Assembly (NCBI GenBank): GCA_035493835.1
Contig: DATJHO010000117.1
Coordinates: forward strand, 1 to 42,991
Reading direction: 5' to 3'
Length of the DNA stretch: 42,991 nt
DNA from: DASZTU01 sp035493835
GTDB taxonomy: Bacteria; Pseudomonadota; Alphaproteobacteria; Rhizobiales; Devosiaceae
Made by a program: the position numbers and the translations under genes. The number at the start of each line of letters is the position of its first letter. The first letter of the stretch is position 1. The notes under the pieces are model-generated. The model was not told where the DNA came from. It worked only from the letters and a program-made list of their open reading frames with translations, and did no database searches. This document shows positions 17,569-30,786 of this stretch, in pieces.

Positions 17569-18905
17569 ATGTCTGAAGAAGGCAAGAAAGATCTATTGGG
17601 GTCTGTTGGGCTGGATCGCCGACGCTTCCTGCAAGCTGCCGGCGCCACGCTCGCGGCCCCGGCACTGGGGAGCCTCGCCGCCCTGCCGGCCCGCGCCCAG
17701 GAAACCGTCAACCTGACCTTCTGGGCCTGGACGCCGGGCACGCAGCAGGCCATCGACATGTTCCAGAAAAAATACCCCTACATCAACGTCAACCTGCAGA
17801 ATGTGGGCCAGGGCCCGCCGCACTATGTGAAGCTGCGCGATGCCATCAAGGCGGGCACGGGCCTGCCCGACGTGGCGCAGATGGAATTCAATTCCATCCC
17901 CTCCTTCAAGGCGCTGCAGGTGCTTGCCGACCTCGGGGCGAACGGCGCCAACAGCGTCAAGGACAAATTCGTCGACTGGACCTGGAAGGCCGCCAGCGAG
18001 GGCGACAAGGTCTACGGCATTCCGTGGGATTCGGGCACCCGATGGGCCTGCTCTACCGCGAGGACGTGTTCAGCGCCAACAAGCTGACCGTGCCGGACAC
18101 CTGGGACGGCTTCGCCGAGCAGGCGCTGACGCTCGCCAAGAACAAGCCGGGCACCTTCTTCACCAGCTTCGGCGCCTCCGACGCGGGCTGGGTTGCGGCC
18201 GTGTTGTGGCAGAAGGGCTGGCGTCCTTTCCATCTCGAAGGCACCAACATCCATATCCAGCTGAACGACCAGATTGCCAAGGACTGGGCCAATTATTGGC
18301 AGAAGCTGGTCGATGCCAAGGCGGTGAGCAGCAAGCCGCTGTGGACCACCGACTGGTTCGCCGATTTCGATAATGGCACCGTCGCGTCGTGGATCACCGC
18401 CGCCTGGGGGCCGACGCTGATGTCCGGCTCGATGAAGAACAGCGCCGGCAAGTGGCGTGCGGCGCCGATGCCGCAGTGGACCAAGGGCGGCAAGGTCGAT
18501 TCCAACTGGGGCGGCTCGACCTATGCCGCCTTCACCACCTCCCCGCATCCCAAGGAAGCGGCCCTTTTCGCTGCCTTCATGGGCAGCGACGACGGCGTCA
18601 CCCGCTTCTTCAACCAGAAGGAATTCCTGTTCCCCACCGTCAAGGCCTTGATCGACGACAAGGAACTGATGGGCACCAAGTACGATTTTTACGGTGGCCA
18701 GGCGGTGAACGAGATCTTTGCGGCGGCCGAGAGCCAGGTCGACCCGTCCTTCGAGTTCGCCCCCTTCCAGGATTACGTCAACGCTCAGCTCCAGGACGAG
18801 ATGGCGGCTGCGCTCGGCGGCAGGGGGACACTCGCCGATGCCTTCGACCGGGTGCAGACCACCGTCGTCGGCTATGCGGCCGACCAGGGCTACACCGTCG
18901 TCTGA
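17569..18905 (+). pseudogene. sugar ABC substrate-binding protein, frameshifted
   Basis: Two frames together encode a family 1 extracellular solute-binding protein of about 445 residues. The first (17569-18087) has a Tat signal, DRRRFLQAAGATLAAPALG ending ARA-QE, and runs to VYGIPWDSGT. The second resumes with PMGLLYREDVF at 18039 and continues to 18905. The junction is the CCC run at 18038-18040: restoring one C gives an in-frame SGTPMGLLY and an intact protein. It may be a true mutation, a homopolymer sequencing error, or less likely frameshifting. The C-terminal part has GKWRAAPMPQW and WGGSTYAAFT, typical of the family. ATG 17569 follows GGAGGAG. The permease and ATPase genes downstream are intact. 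Confidence 0.85.
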
Positions 18906-18912
18906 TCGCTTC

Positions 18913-18945
18913 GGCGGGCGCCGCATCCGGGAGGTGGCGCCCGCC
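18913..18945 (+). promoter_or_regulatory. GC hairpin between binding-protein and permease genes
   Basis: GGCGGGCGCC (18913-18922) pairs perfectly with GGCGCCCGCC (18936-18945) around a 13-base loop, with no T-run. It begins seven bases after the binding-protein stop. Such hairpins protect the 3' end of binding-protein mRNA (malE-like) and reduce read-through into the permeases. Related hairpins follow the binding-protein genes at 34090 and 25018. Confidence 0.65.
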
Positions 18946-18985
18946 TCTTGATCGAAACTGCGCGGCCTGACGGACGCGAGGAATA

Positions 18986-19924
18986 ATGCGCCGCCGGGCG
19001 CGGAGCAGCAGCATGCCCGAGACTGCCATCGCCAAACGCCCGCGCCGCCGGGTTCTCGTCAACAAGACGATCGCCCCCTACCTGTTCCTGCTGCCCTTCG
19101 CCGTCCTGTTCGTCGCCTTTCTCATCATCCCGCTACTCTATGCCTTCGATCTCAGCCTTTATCGCTCGGCCCTGGTGGGGGGCACGCGGTTCGTCTGGTT
19201 CGATAATTACCGGCGGGCCTTCACCGATGCCAATTTCTGGGATGGGGTGATCCTTCTGTTCAAGTTCGGGCTGTTGCAGATCCCAATAATGCTGGGGCTG
19301 GCGCTGCTGTTTGCGCTCATCCTCGACAGCGGCATCGTCTACGCCAAGAGCTTTTTCCGCATCAGCTTCTTCATTCCCTACGCGGTGCCGGCGGTGATCG
19401 CGGCGCTCCTCTGGGGCTACATGTATGGCCCCGCCTATGGCCCGTTCGCCCAACTGGCGACCGCCGTTGGCTGGCCCAAGCCGGATTTTTTCAACCCGAC
19501 CACGATTCTTCCCGCCCTCGCCAACATCGCGGTCTGGGAGTTCATGGGCTATAACATGATCATCTATTTCGCGGCGCTGCAGGCGATCCCGACCGATCTC
19601 GAGGAAGCCTCGATGATGGATGGCGCCAGCGCCTTCACCTACGCGATCAAGGTAAAGCTGCCGATGATCGTGCCGATGATCATCGTGACGGTGATCTTTT
19701 CCATCATCGGCACGCTGCAGCTCTTTTCGGAACCCTATCTGATCTACAATTTGGCGCGGACGGTCATCAACAGCCACTTCACGCCAAATTTTTACGCCTA
19801 CACGCTCGCCTTCACGGGCCAGCAATACAATTACTCGGCGGCGATCTCGTTCGTCCTGGGCGGGGTGGTGGCGATCGTCTCCTACGCCTTCATGCTGGCC
19901 GCTAATCGCGGCGTGAACCGGTGA
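18986..19924 (+). CDS. sugar ABC importer permease (MalF/UgpA type)
   Basis: 312 residues, six predicted helices, with the coupling loop EEASMMDGASAFTYAIKVKLP (EAAxxDGAxxxxxFxxixlP type). The N-terminus is Arg-rich before the first helix (APYLFLLPFAVLFVAFLII). GAGGA five bases upstream supports ATG 18986; ATG 19013 is an alternative. It follows the frameshifted binding-protein gene by 80 bases and precedes the second permease by 13. The sugar cannot be named from the sequence. Confidence 0.88.
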   Translation: MRRRARSSSMPETAIAKRPRRRVLVNKTIAPYLFLLPFAVLFVAFLIIPLLYAFDLSLYRSALVGGTRFVWFDNYRRAFTDANFWDGVILLFKFGLLQIPIMLGLALLFALILDSGIVYAKSFFRISFFIPYAVPAVIAALLWGYMYGPAYGPFAQLATAVGWPKPDFFNPTTILPALANIAVWEFMGYNMIIYFAALQAIPTDLEEASMMDGASAFTYAIKVKLPMIVPMIIVTVIFSIIGTLQLFSEPYLIYNLARTVINSHFTPNFYAYTLAFTGQQYNYSAAISFVLGGVVAIVSYAFMLAANRGVNR

Positions 19925-19937
19925 TCGAGGTGAGCGC

Positions 19938-20819
19938 GTGAGCATCGTCGGCAAGAATTTTACCTCCGCCCGCTTCCGTCGCAATCGCTGGCTGCTGACC
20001 GGCGTCCTGGCGCTCTATTTCGTCTATACCTTCTTGCCGATCTGGTACGTGATCACCGCCTCGACCAAGACCAATCCCGATCTCTTTTCCTCGTTCGGGC
20101 TGTGGTTCGCCGGCGATTTCCACCTTTGGGATAATCTGCGCGACCTGTTCACCATCCAGAACGGCATTTTCCGGCTATGGCTGTGGAACACCTTCTACTA
20201 TTCCGTGGTATCGGCGGTTTGTGCGGCGCTGTTTGCGACCTTTGCCGGCTATGCCTTTGCGAAATATGATTTCGTCGGCAAGAAATTCCTCTTTGCCCTG
20301 GTGCTCGGCGCGGTGATGATCCCGCAGACGGCGCTCGTTATCCCGACCTTCCTGCTGCTCTCCAAGGTCGGCCTGCTCAATACGCCGCTGTCGGTGATCC
20401 TGCCGCAGCTGGTGTTTCCGCCGGGCGTGTTCCTGATGCGCGTCTATGTGGACGAGGCGATTCCGAGCGAATTGATCGATGCCGGCCGCGTGGATGGGGC
20501 GGGCGAGTTGCACATCTTTTCGAGCCTCGCCTTCCGGCTGCTGATGCCGGGCTTCACCACCGTCTTGATCCTGGCGTTCGTTGCCAGCTGGAACAATTAT
20601 TTCCTGCCGCTGGTTGTGCTCAATTCGAGCGAGCACTTCCCGGTAACCGTGGGGCTCGCCCAATGGTACGCCTCGGCGACCCAGGGGAGCGGGGGCACAT
20701 TGCTCTTCACCGTCGTCATGGCGGGCGCGCTGGTCTCCATCTTGCCGGTGATCCTCGCCTTTCTCGTCATGCAGCGCTTCTGGCAGGGCGGCCTGGGCGC
20801 GGGCAGCGTCAAGGCCTAG
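19938..20819 (+). CDS. sugar ABC importer permease (MalG/UgpE type)
   Basis: 293 residues with about six helices and the coupling loop ELIDAGRVDGAGELHIFSSL. It likely pairs with the upstream permease as a heterodimer in the inner membrane. The GTG start at 19938 is preceded by GAGGTGAG. A palindromic repeat fills the 99-base gap before the ATPase gene. Typical length for the family. Confidence 0.88.
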   Translation: MSIVGKNFTSARFRRNRWLLTGVLALYFVYTFLPIWYVITASTKTNPDLFSSFGLWFAGDFHLWDNLRDLFTIQNGIFRLWLWNTFYYSVVSAVCAALFATFAGYAFAKYDFVGKKFLFALVLGAVMIPQTALVIPTFLLLSKVGLLNTPLSVILPQLVFPPGVFLMRVYVDEAIPSELIDAGRVDGAGELHIFSSLAFRLLMPGFTTVLILAFVASWNNYFLPLVVLNSSEHFPVTVGLAQWYASATQGSGGTLLFTVVMAGALVSILPVILAFLVMQRFWQGGLGAGSVKA

Positions 20820-20885
20820 AGCACGGGACCGAAAAGTGGGCCCCACTTTTCGGACGACTCCGGTGCACAGACAAAGAGATAGAGC
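20819..20885. repeat. Rhizobiales-type short palindromic repeat with AAAGAGATAGAGC tail
   Basis: CCGAAAAGTGGG (20829-20840) and CCCACTTTTCGG (20842-20853) form a 12-bp perfect stem around a single C, followed by the tail ACAAAGAGATAGAGC. From memory this matches an abundant intergenic element of Rhizobiales (core CCGAAAAGTGG...TTTTCGG with the same tail). It lies between the permease and ATPase genes of one operon. Confidence 0.75.
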
Positions 20886-20918
20886 GCCGGTACAGGCGAA
20901 CGACCAAGGGGGAAATCG

Positions 20919-21974
20919 GTGGCCGTCATCGCGCTAAAAGACGTCAAAAAAGCCTTCGGCTCTCTGACCATCATCGATCGGGTCAACCTCGAGATCGGCG
21001 ACCGCGAGTTCGTCATCTTCGTAGGCCCTTCGGGCAGCGGCAAGTCGACGCTGCTGCGCCTCATCGCGGGGCTTGAGGATTGCTCGGCCGGTCAGATCTT
21101 CATCGACGGCGAGGACGTGACCAATCTCGGCCCGGCCGACCGCCAGCTTTCCATGGTGTTCCAGAGCTATGCGCTGTACCCCACCAAGACGGTGCGGCAG
21201 AACATGAGCTTCGGCTTGGAGGTGGCGCGCCTGCCCAAGGCCGAGATCACGCGCCGGGTCAACGATGTCGCCCAGATCCTCAGGCTCGACGACTATATGG
21301 ACCGCAAGCCCAAGGCGCTGTCCGGCGGCCAGCGGCAGCGCGTCGCCATCGGCCGGGCGATCGTGCGCGAGCCGGTCGCCTTCCTTTTCGACGAGCCGCT
21401 TTCGAACCTTGACGCGGCGCTACGTGTGGAAATGCGCATCGAGATCGCAAAGCTGCATCAGCGGCTCGGCGCGACGATGGTCTATGTCACGCACGACCAA
21501 GTCGAGGCCATGACGCTGGCCGACAAGATCGTCGTGCTCGACCGCGGCGACATCCAGCAGGTCGGCACGCCCATGGAGCTCTATGAGCGCCCGGCCAATC
21601 TCTTCGTCGCCCAGTTCATCGGCTCGCCGAAGATGAACGTCATGGCGGCAGCGGTGCGTGACGGGGGCATCGCCATTACCGGCGCCCGGGGTTTTGTCCC
21701 GCAGAGCGTGCCGGCAAACCTCGCCAAGATCGGCGCCCGCCCGGAAGACATCGCGCTTGCGCCCGAGAGCCAGGGTCATCTGCAGGGCAAGATCGACGTG
21801 GTCGAGCGGCTGGGCTCGGATACCTTTGCCTATGTGGTGGTCGAAAACGTCGGCGTGTTGACGGTGCGCATTGTCGGCAACGCGGCGAGCGTGGCAGTGG
21901 GGCAAAATGTCGGGTTGGTGTTCAGCGCCGACCGGCTGCACCTGTTCGACGTGGACGGGAAGGCGATCCGGTAG
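20919..21974 (+). CDS. sugar ABC importer ATPase (UgpC/MsmK/MalK type)
   Basis: 351 residues. Walker A GPSGSGKST near residue 32, signature LSGGQRQRVAIGRA, Walker B FLFDEPLSNLD, H-loop YVTHDQVEA, then a C-terminal OB-fold regulatory domain (about 235-345, including IGARPEDIAL). It powers the two permeases upstream. GTG 20919 has GGGGGAAAT upstream. It ends 64 bases before the convergent ATPase of the second importer, and the two ATPases share many motifs. One ATPase may serve more than one importer, as in MsmK/MsiK systems; that is inference. Confidence 0.88.
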   Translation: MAVIALKDVKKAFGSLTIIDRVNLEIGDREFVIFVGPSGSGKSTLLRLIAGLEDCSAGQIFIDGEDVTNLGPADRQLSMVFQSYALYPTKTVRQNMSFGLEVARLPKAEITRRVNDVAQILRLDDYMDRKPKALSGGQRQRVAIGRAIVREPVAFLFDEPLSNLDAALRVEMRIEIAKLHQRLGATMVYVTHDQVEAMTLADKIVVLDRGDIQQVGTPMELYERPANLFVAQFIGSPKMNVMAAAVRDGGIAITGARGFVPQSVPANLAKIGARPEDIALAPESQGHLQGKIDVVERLGSDTFAYVVVENVGVLTVRIVGNAASVAVGQNVGLVFSADRLHLFDVDGKAIR

Positions 21975-22038
21975 GGCGGTTCCGGCTACGCTGGGATGAC
22001 CGGAATGTGTGGCACGGGCCGCGCGAAAAGACCAAAAG

Positions 22039-23046
22039 CTAATGCAGCAGCGGCTTGCCCTGGGCGTCGAAGCGGTGGACGGCGTTGGGGATTGGGGCGA
22101 GGCTGAGCACGTCGCCGAGTTGCTTGCTGGTGGTGCCGTTCTGGCGGACGATCATCGGCTCGGCCGAGCCGACGTCGACATAGATATAGCTGTCCGAGCC
22201 CAGCATTTCCGCATGCACCACCGGGCCGGACCAGAGGCCACCCTTGTCCTTTATCTCGATGTGTTCGGAGCGAATGCCGATGGTCGAGGCTTTGTAGGCC
22301 TCGGCGAACTGCCCATTCAAAAAATTCATCTTCGGCGAGCCGATGAAGCCGGCGACGAACAGCGATTGCGGGCGCTCGTAGAGCTCGAGCGGGGTCCCGA
22401 CCTGTTCGACGATGCCGTCGCGCAGCACGCAGATGCGGTCGGCGAGCGTCATCGCCTCCACCTGATCGTGGGTGACATAGATCATGGTGACGTTGTTCAT
22501 CGAGTGATGGAGCTTTGCGATTTCGAGCCGCGTCGCGACGCGCAAGGCGGCATCGAGGTTCGATAGCGGCTCATCGAAGAGAAAGACTTTTGGGTCCCGC
22601 ACGATGGCGCGGCCAATGGCGACGCGCTGGCGCTGGCCGCCGGAGAGTTGCTTGGGCAGCCTGTCGAGATAGGGGGTGATCTGCAACAGCTCCGCCGCCT
22701 GTTCGACGCGCCGCTTGATCTGCTCCTTGCCACCGCCGGCAAGCTGCATGCCAAAGGCCATGTTGTCGTAAACCGTCATGTGCGGGTAGAGCGCATAGGA
22801 CTGAAACACCATGGCGATGCCGCGCCGCGACGGCGACAGGCTGTTGACCACCTCGCCGTCGAATTCGAGCGTCCCCGAGGTGATGTCCTCGAGCCCGGCG
22901 ATCAGCCGCAACAGCGTTGACTTGCCGCAGCCGGAAGGGCCGACGAACACCATGAACTCGCCCGACTGGACCTCGAGGCTGACGCCTTTGATCACCTCGA
23001 CGAGGCCAAACGATTTGTGGATGTCCTTGAGCTGGAGTTCCGCCAT
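22039..23046 (-). CDS. sugar ABC importer ATPase (UgpC/ThuK type)
   Basis: 335 residues. Walker A GPSGCGKST, Q-loop FQSYALYPHMTVYDN, signature LSGGQRQRVAIGRA, Walker B FLFDEPLSNLD, and a C-terminal OB-fold (IGIRSEHIEI). Last gene of the minus-strand importer, starting three bases after the permease stop. The operon order is binding protein, permease, permease, ATPase, as in ThuEFGK; trehalose/maltose is a plausible substrate. Confidence 0.88.
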   Translation of the reverse strand: MAELQLKDIHKSFGLVEVIKGVSLEVQSGEFMVFVGPSGCGKSTLLRLIAGLEDITSGTLEFDGEVVNSLSPSRRGIAMVFQSYALYPHMTVYDNMAFGMQLAGGGKEQIKRRVEQAAELLQITPYLDRLPKQLSGGQRQRVAIGRAIVRDPKVFLFDEPLSNLDAALRVATRLEIAKLHHSMNNVTMIYVTHDQVEAMTLADRICVLRDGIVEQVGTPLELYERPQSLFVAGFIGSPKMNFLNGQFAEAYKASTIGIRSEHIEIKDKGGLWSGPVVHAEMLGSDSYIYVDVGSAEPMIVRQNGTTSKQLGDVLSLAPIPNAVHRFDAQGKPLLH

Positions 23047-23049
23047 TGC

Positions 23050-23879
<830 letters not shown>

Positions 23880-23880
<1 letters not shown>

Positions 23881-24869
23881 CAGCGGTCACCCCCATCCAG
23901 GTTGACCCGGCCGAGCCAGATATAGGCGATGGTCATGATGGCGATCAGAACGAACAGCAGCGTCGATTGCGCCGAGCCATAGGCGAACTTGTCGAAATCG
24001 ATGAGGTTTTCCCGCGCGATCACCGACATGGTCTTGGTCTGCGCGCTGTTGGGCGTCAGCACATAGATCAGGTCGAAGATGCGCATCGCATCGAGCAGGC
24101 GGAAGATCACAGCGACCATCAGCGCCGGCCGGACCAGCGGCAGCGTCACGCGGAAGAACGTCTTGATCGGGCCGACGCCATCGATCCTCGTCGCCTCATA
24201 GATGTCCTTGGGGATCATCTGCAGGCCGGCGAGGATCAGCAGGGCCATGAATGGCGTGGTTTTCCAGATATCGACCACCAGCACCGCTGTCATCGCGGTG
24301 TCGGCGCTCGCCGTCCAGGCGATCTTGTGGTCGATGAGATGGAGCCGCAGGAAGAGATCATTGATGATGCCGAACTGGTCGTTGAGCATCCACGACCACA
24401 TCTTGGCGGAAACGATGGTCGGGATCGCCCAGGGGATCAGGATGGCGGCACGGACGATGCCGCGGCCCTGGAACTCGGCATTGAGCACCAGGGCGACGAT
24501 CATGCCGAAGACGGTTTCAAGCGAAACCGAGATGACGGCGAAGCGCAGCGTGTTCCAGACCGCGTTCCACCAGGCGGGATCGGCCAGCACGCCGGAATAA
24601 AAGGTTTTGCCGCTCTTCAGCGTCACCCAGCCCAGATAGTTCTTGAAGCCGACGAACTGGGCGGCCCCCAGGTTGCTGAGCGAGGCATTGGTGAAGGAAA
24701 AATAAATCGTCCTGTACAGCGGCCAACCGGCGACAACCAGAAGCACGATGATCATCGGCAGCAGGAACAGCATTGCCGTGCGGGTGCGCGATACGAACAG
24801 TTCGGAGCGGATGGGCTTACCCGGCTTGGCCAGGGGAGCCAGCACCGGCGCCCTAATCTCTGTCGTCAT
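23880..24869 (-). CDS. sugar ABC importer permease (MalF/ThuF type)
   Basis: 329 residues. A hydrophilic N-terminus of about 30 residues leads into AMLFLLPMIIVLLVVAGWPL, then six helices; the coupling loop is YEATRIDGVGPIKTFFRVTLP. GAGGAGGG precedes the ATG at 24869. It follows the binding-protein gene by 196 bases, a gap that includes a strong hairpin. It likely forms the translocation channel with the next gene's product. Confidence 0.88.
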
Positions 24870-25017
24870 CGCCCCTCCTCGCTACGGCGCCCCTCGCCGG
24901 CAGTCTCGAACTATCTGCCCGATCAGAAGAAATCAGATTGCAAACGCCGGATTTTCCGAAGTAACGCCGGCGTCAGGAACCGTGTCGCCGCCTCCAGTGA
25001 CAAGCGTTCTGCCTTGA

Positions 25018-25041
25018 GCGGGCGACCCCAGGGCCGCCCGC
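25018..25041 (-). promoter_or_regulatory. GC hairpin after binding-protein gene
   Basis: On the minus strand GCGGGCG pairs with CGCCCGC around a ten-base loop, about 25 bases after the binding-protein stop, with no T-run. Same location in the operon as the hairpins at 18913 and 34090. The rest of the 24870-25065 gap shows nothing else convincing. Confidence 0.55.
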
Positions 25042-25065
25042 GCTGCGTCAGCCGAGATCGATGCC

Positions 25066-26346
<1,281 letters not shown>

Positions 26347-26475
26347 CAATTGCCTCCCACAGTTGTTGCTGGACGGGAGGTATGGGTTATCGAGCGCCCG
26401 CCAGGGCGCTGCTGATCCCGATTATAATGTTCCTCCCTTGTAAAAACCCCTTGGAGGGCCACCGCAAAAGCGCCC

Positions 26476-26491
26476 TCCAAAGCGCTTTGGA
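26476..26491. promoter_or_regulatory. LacI-type operator (perfect 16-bp palindrome)
   Basis: TCCAAAGC followed by GCTTTGGA is a perfect palindrome with the central CG typical of LacI-family sites. It is 130 bp upstream of the binding-protein start. On the minus strand a TATAAT box lies within 26422-26428, between the operator and that gene, so binding here would sit at or just upstream of the promoter. Confidence 0.75.
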
Positions 26492-26692
26492 CGAAACTAG
26501 GCGGAGCCGGGAAAGAGTGTCAAGTGGCATCCCGGAATGGGGCCGCGTCCCGCCACTGGTATTGGTCGCGCGCCCAACGGACGGCCGGCATTAACCGGCG
26601 GTTAAGCCCCCTTGCTCCCTATGCCCCGATCGCGCCGCCTCTTGGCGACCGGCGAAATTGAAGTAATGTCCGCCCCCTGCCAACCCGGTTTG

Positions 26693-26702
26693 AAAGCGCT
26701 TT
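26693..26702. promoter_or_regulatory. LacI-type operator near the regulator start
   Basis: TGAAAGCGCTTTGG contains the same AAAGCGCTTT core as the 26476 site (palindromic over 26693-26702). It ends 22 bases before the LacI ATG at 26725, indicating autoregulation. Two sites 200 bp apart could allow looping. The rest of the 26350-26724 gap shows no gene. Confidence 0.7.
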
Positions 26703-26724
26703 GGCAGGCGTGCAGGGAGGGCCG

Positions 26725-27744
26725 ATGCGCCTCAAGGAACTGGCCAGGCAGCTGGGGCTGTCGCAAACCACCGTCAGCCGGGCCTTGAACGGCTATCCCG
26801 AGGTCAGCGAGGTAACGCGCCAGCGGGTCAGCGAGGCGGCGCTGCGATTGGGTTACCGGCCGAACGCCAATGCCATCCGCCTCGCGACCGGCCGTGTCGG
26901 GGCGGTGGGCGTGGCGCTGCCGCTCGATGCGAGCCTTTATTTCGGGCCGCATACGAGCGAGTTCCTCTCAGGGATCGGCGAGCGGCTGGCGCATGAGGAG
27001 ATCGACCTCGTCGTCGCGCCCATCAATGCCACCGACGAGATGCCGGTGCATCGGCGCCTCGCGGCCAGCAAGCGGGTGGATGCGGTGGTGCTGTCCTCGC
27101 CCACCCCCAATGATGCGCGCATAAGCCTGCTGAACGAGTTGGGCATGCCCTTCGTTCTCCATGGCCGCTGCGAGGTCCCTGCCCCGCATGCCTGGCTCGA
27201 CATCGACAATGAGGGCGCTTTTCGCCGCGCCACCAGCCACCTGCTCGATCTCGGTCACCGCCGCATCGCGCTAGTCAATGGCCCAGCTGACCACACCTTC
27301 GCGATCCATCGCGAACGGGGTTTTCGCAGCGCCCTGGCCGACCGCGGGCTGATACCGGATCCTCACCTCATCGCGTCCGGCCGCTTCACCGACGAGCTCG
27401 GATTCCGCCACGCCCAGGCTTTTCTGGAGCTGCGGCCGCGGCCCACGGCGATCCTTGCCGGCTCGATGATGACCGCGCTCGGCGTGTTCCGCGCCATCCG
27501 CAGCGCGGGGCTCGAATTGGGCAAGGACATTTCGATGATCGCCCATGATGACGTCTTTCCTTATCTCAACGCCGACAACATGGTGCCTTCGATGTCCACC
27601 ACCCGCTCCTCGATAAGGGCGGCCGGCGCACGGATCGGCGAACTGGTGCTGCAGGTCTTGGCCGGCACGCCCGTCGAAACCATCCACGAGCTCTGGCCGG
27701 TCGAGCTGGTTCTTGGGGAGAGCAGCGGGCCAGCGCCGGAGTAG
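26725..27744 (+). CDS. LacI-family transcriptional regulator (AglR/ThuR-like)
   Basis: 339 residues. The N-terminal LacI helix-turn-helix (MRLKELARQLGLSQTTVSR, hinge near 45-60) is followed by a periplasmic-binding-like sensor domain (RRIALVNGP, ISMIAHDDVFPYL, STTRSSIRAAG). It resembles AglR-type regulators of alpha-glucoside or trehalose uptake in rhizobia. ATG 26725 follows GGGAGGG; upstream in-frame codons lack such a site. It probably represses the divergent importer operon through AAAGCGCTTT palindromes until sugar binds. Confidence 0.9.
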   Translation: MRLKELARQLGLSQTTVSRALNGYPEVSEVTRQRVSEAALRLGYRPNANAIRLATGRVGAVGVALPLDASLYFGPHTSEFLSGIGERLAHEEIDLVVAPINATDEMPVHRRLAASKRVDAVVLSSPTPNDARISLLNELGMPFVLHGRCEVPAPHAWLDIDNEGAFRRATSHLLDLGHRRIALVNGPADHTFAIHRERGFRSALADRGLIPDPHLIASGRFTDELGFRHAQAFLELRPRPTAILAGSMMTALGVFRAIRSAGLELGKDISMIAHDDVFPYLNADNMVPSMSTTRSSIRAAGARIGELVLQVLAGTPVETIHELWPVELVLGESSGPAPE

Positions 27745-27812
27745 AGATTGATCGGCTTCGACGGAATTGATGGGGTTCGACGTCCCTATGGCGGGCTTAG
27801 CTGCCCGAAAAC

Positions 27813-27904
27813 GGAGATTCCCGCCTTCCCGGGAATGACCTGAGGTTTTGCGAGCAGACCCATGCCACTCCACGACGTCATTCCCGCGATGGCGGGAATC
27901 TCTG
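27813..27904. repeat. inverted pair of GTCATTCCCG-type repeats
   Basis: Two units in opposite orientation: GGAGATTCCCGCCTTCCCGG at 27813-27832 (extending to 27840), and ACGTCATTCCCGCGATGGCG at 27875-27894 (extending to 27904). Each is an imperfect GGGAAT/ATTCCC hairpin, a common intergenic repeat type in proteobacteria and unlike the GGGGAGAG family elsewhere here. The rest of the 27745-28116 gap shows no convincing gene. Confidence 0.7.
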
Positions 27905-28116
27905 TTTGGTTCAACGGATCGTGCTCCAGAGTTTGGGGCCAACTCTTCCGCGCGCTCGGCAGGTTCGCGAACTCCGCGATTAAGTGAAAAATCGGCATCC
28001 GCGCTTGCCCGCCCGCCATCCCCCGTGATTCAATTGGCGGGCATCATCGTCTCGGCCACAGCGATCTAGACTTTCCCCACCACCAACACCCACCACCAAC
28101 ACATGGAAGCATTGCC

Positions 28117-29937
<1,821 letters not shown>

Positions 29938-29956
29938 GCCCAGCCCGATAAGGCCA

Positions 29957-30718
29957 TCAGTGGACGGTGGTGGCGGCTTCCTCGATGAGTTTCGCCACAA
30001 CCTCGGGCTTGGAGACATAGATGGCGTGGCTGCCGGGCGTCTCGACAGTTTTTGCCTTGGCACGCTCAGCCATTTTGCGCTGGGCCGGCGCCGGAATCAT
30101 CTTGTCGTCGGTGGTGACAAGATACCAGGTCGGCTTCGCCTTCCAGGCGGGAGCGGTGATCTTGCCCTCGAGTGCGGCCACGCCCCACGGAACCTGGGAA
30201 TCGGCCATGAAGGACGCAAGCTCGGGTCGAACATCGGCGGCGAACGAGCCTGCGAACTTGGCGCGGTCGAGGAACAGGAAACCGTTCTCGGGCGGCAGGA
30301 TCGGCGGGACCGGCACTCCGGGTGGTGGGTTGGCGATGAGGGCGGACACGGATTCGCCGGCGTCGGGGGCAAACGCTGCGATGTAGACGACGCCGGCGAC
30401 CTTGGGATCAGTACCAGCCTCGGACACAACCGCGCCGCCATACGAATGGCCGACGAGAATAACCTCTCCCCCGGCCGCATCGATCGCACGCTTTGTCACT
30501 GCGACGTCGTCGGCAAGGGAGGTGGTTGGGTTCTGGACGATGGTGACATCGTAACCATGCTTTTTGAGGATGTCATAAACGCCTTCCCAGCCGGAGCCAT
30601 CGACAAATCCGCCGTGGACGAGGACGACGGATTTCACCGGGCGGGCGGAGGCGCCGGTTGCTGACATGCCCAGCGCAAGTGCTGCACCCGAGACGAGTGC
30701 GGTAAGGGCAATCGACAT
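29957..30718 (-). CDS. exported alpha/beta hydrolase
   Basis: 253 residues with a Sec-type signal peptide, MSIALTALVSGAALALGMSA, cleaved near ASA-RPV. The fold is shown by VVLVHGGFVDGSGWEGVY (oxyanion region), nucleophile S92 in GHSYGG, and the catalytic His in PGSHAIYVSKP. Related short serine hydrolases cleave esters or lactones; the substrate is unknown. AAAGGAG seven bases upstream supports ATG 30718; earlier in-frame starts would add a long unlikely leader. It lies 68 bases after the sulfatase gene on the same strand, so the two are probably co-transcribed. The convergent recQ ends 19 bases away. Confidence 0.82.
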   Translation of the reverse strand: MSIALTALVSGAALALGMSATGASARPVKSVVLVHGGFVDGSGWEGVYDILKKHGYDVTIVQNPTTSLADDVAVTKRAIDAAGGEVILVGHSYGGAVVSEAGTDPKVAGVVYIAAFAPDAGESVSALIANPPPGVPVPPILPPENGFLFLDRAKFAGSFAADVRPELASFMADSQVPWGVAALEGKITAPAWKAKPTWYLVTTDDKMIPAPAQRKMAERAKAKTVETPGSHAIYVSKPEVVAKLIEEAATTVH

Positions 30719-30786
30719 TGGGACTCTCCTTTGGAACATGGTTTCGACGGCGAATTCTCTGACGAACTTTCTAACGGCACGCGTCG

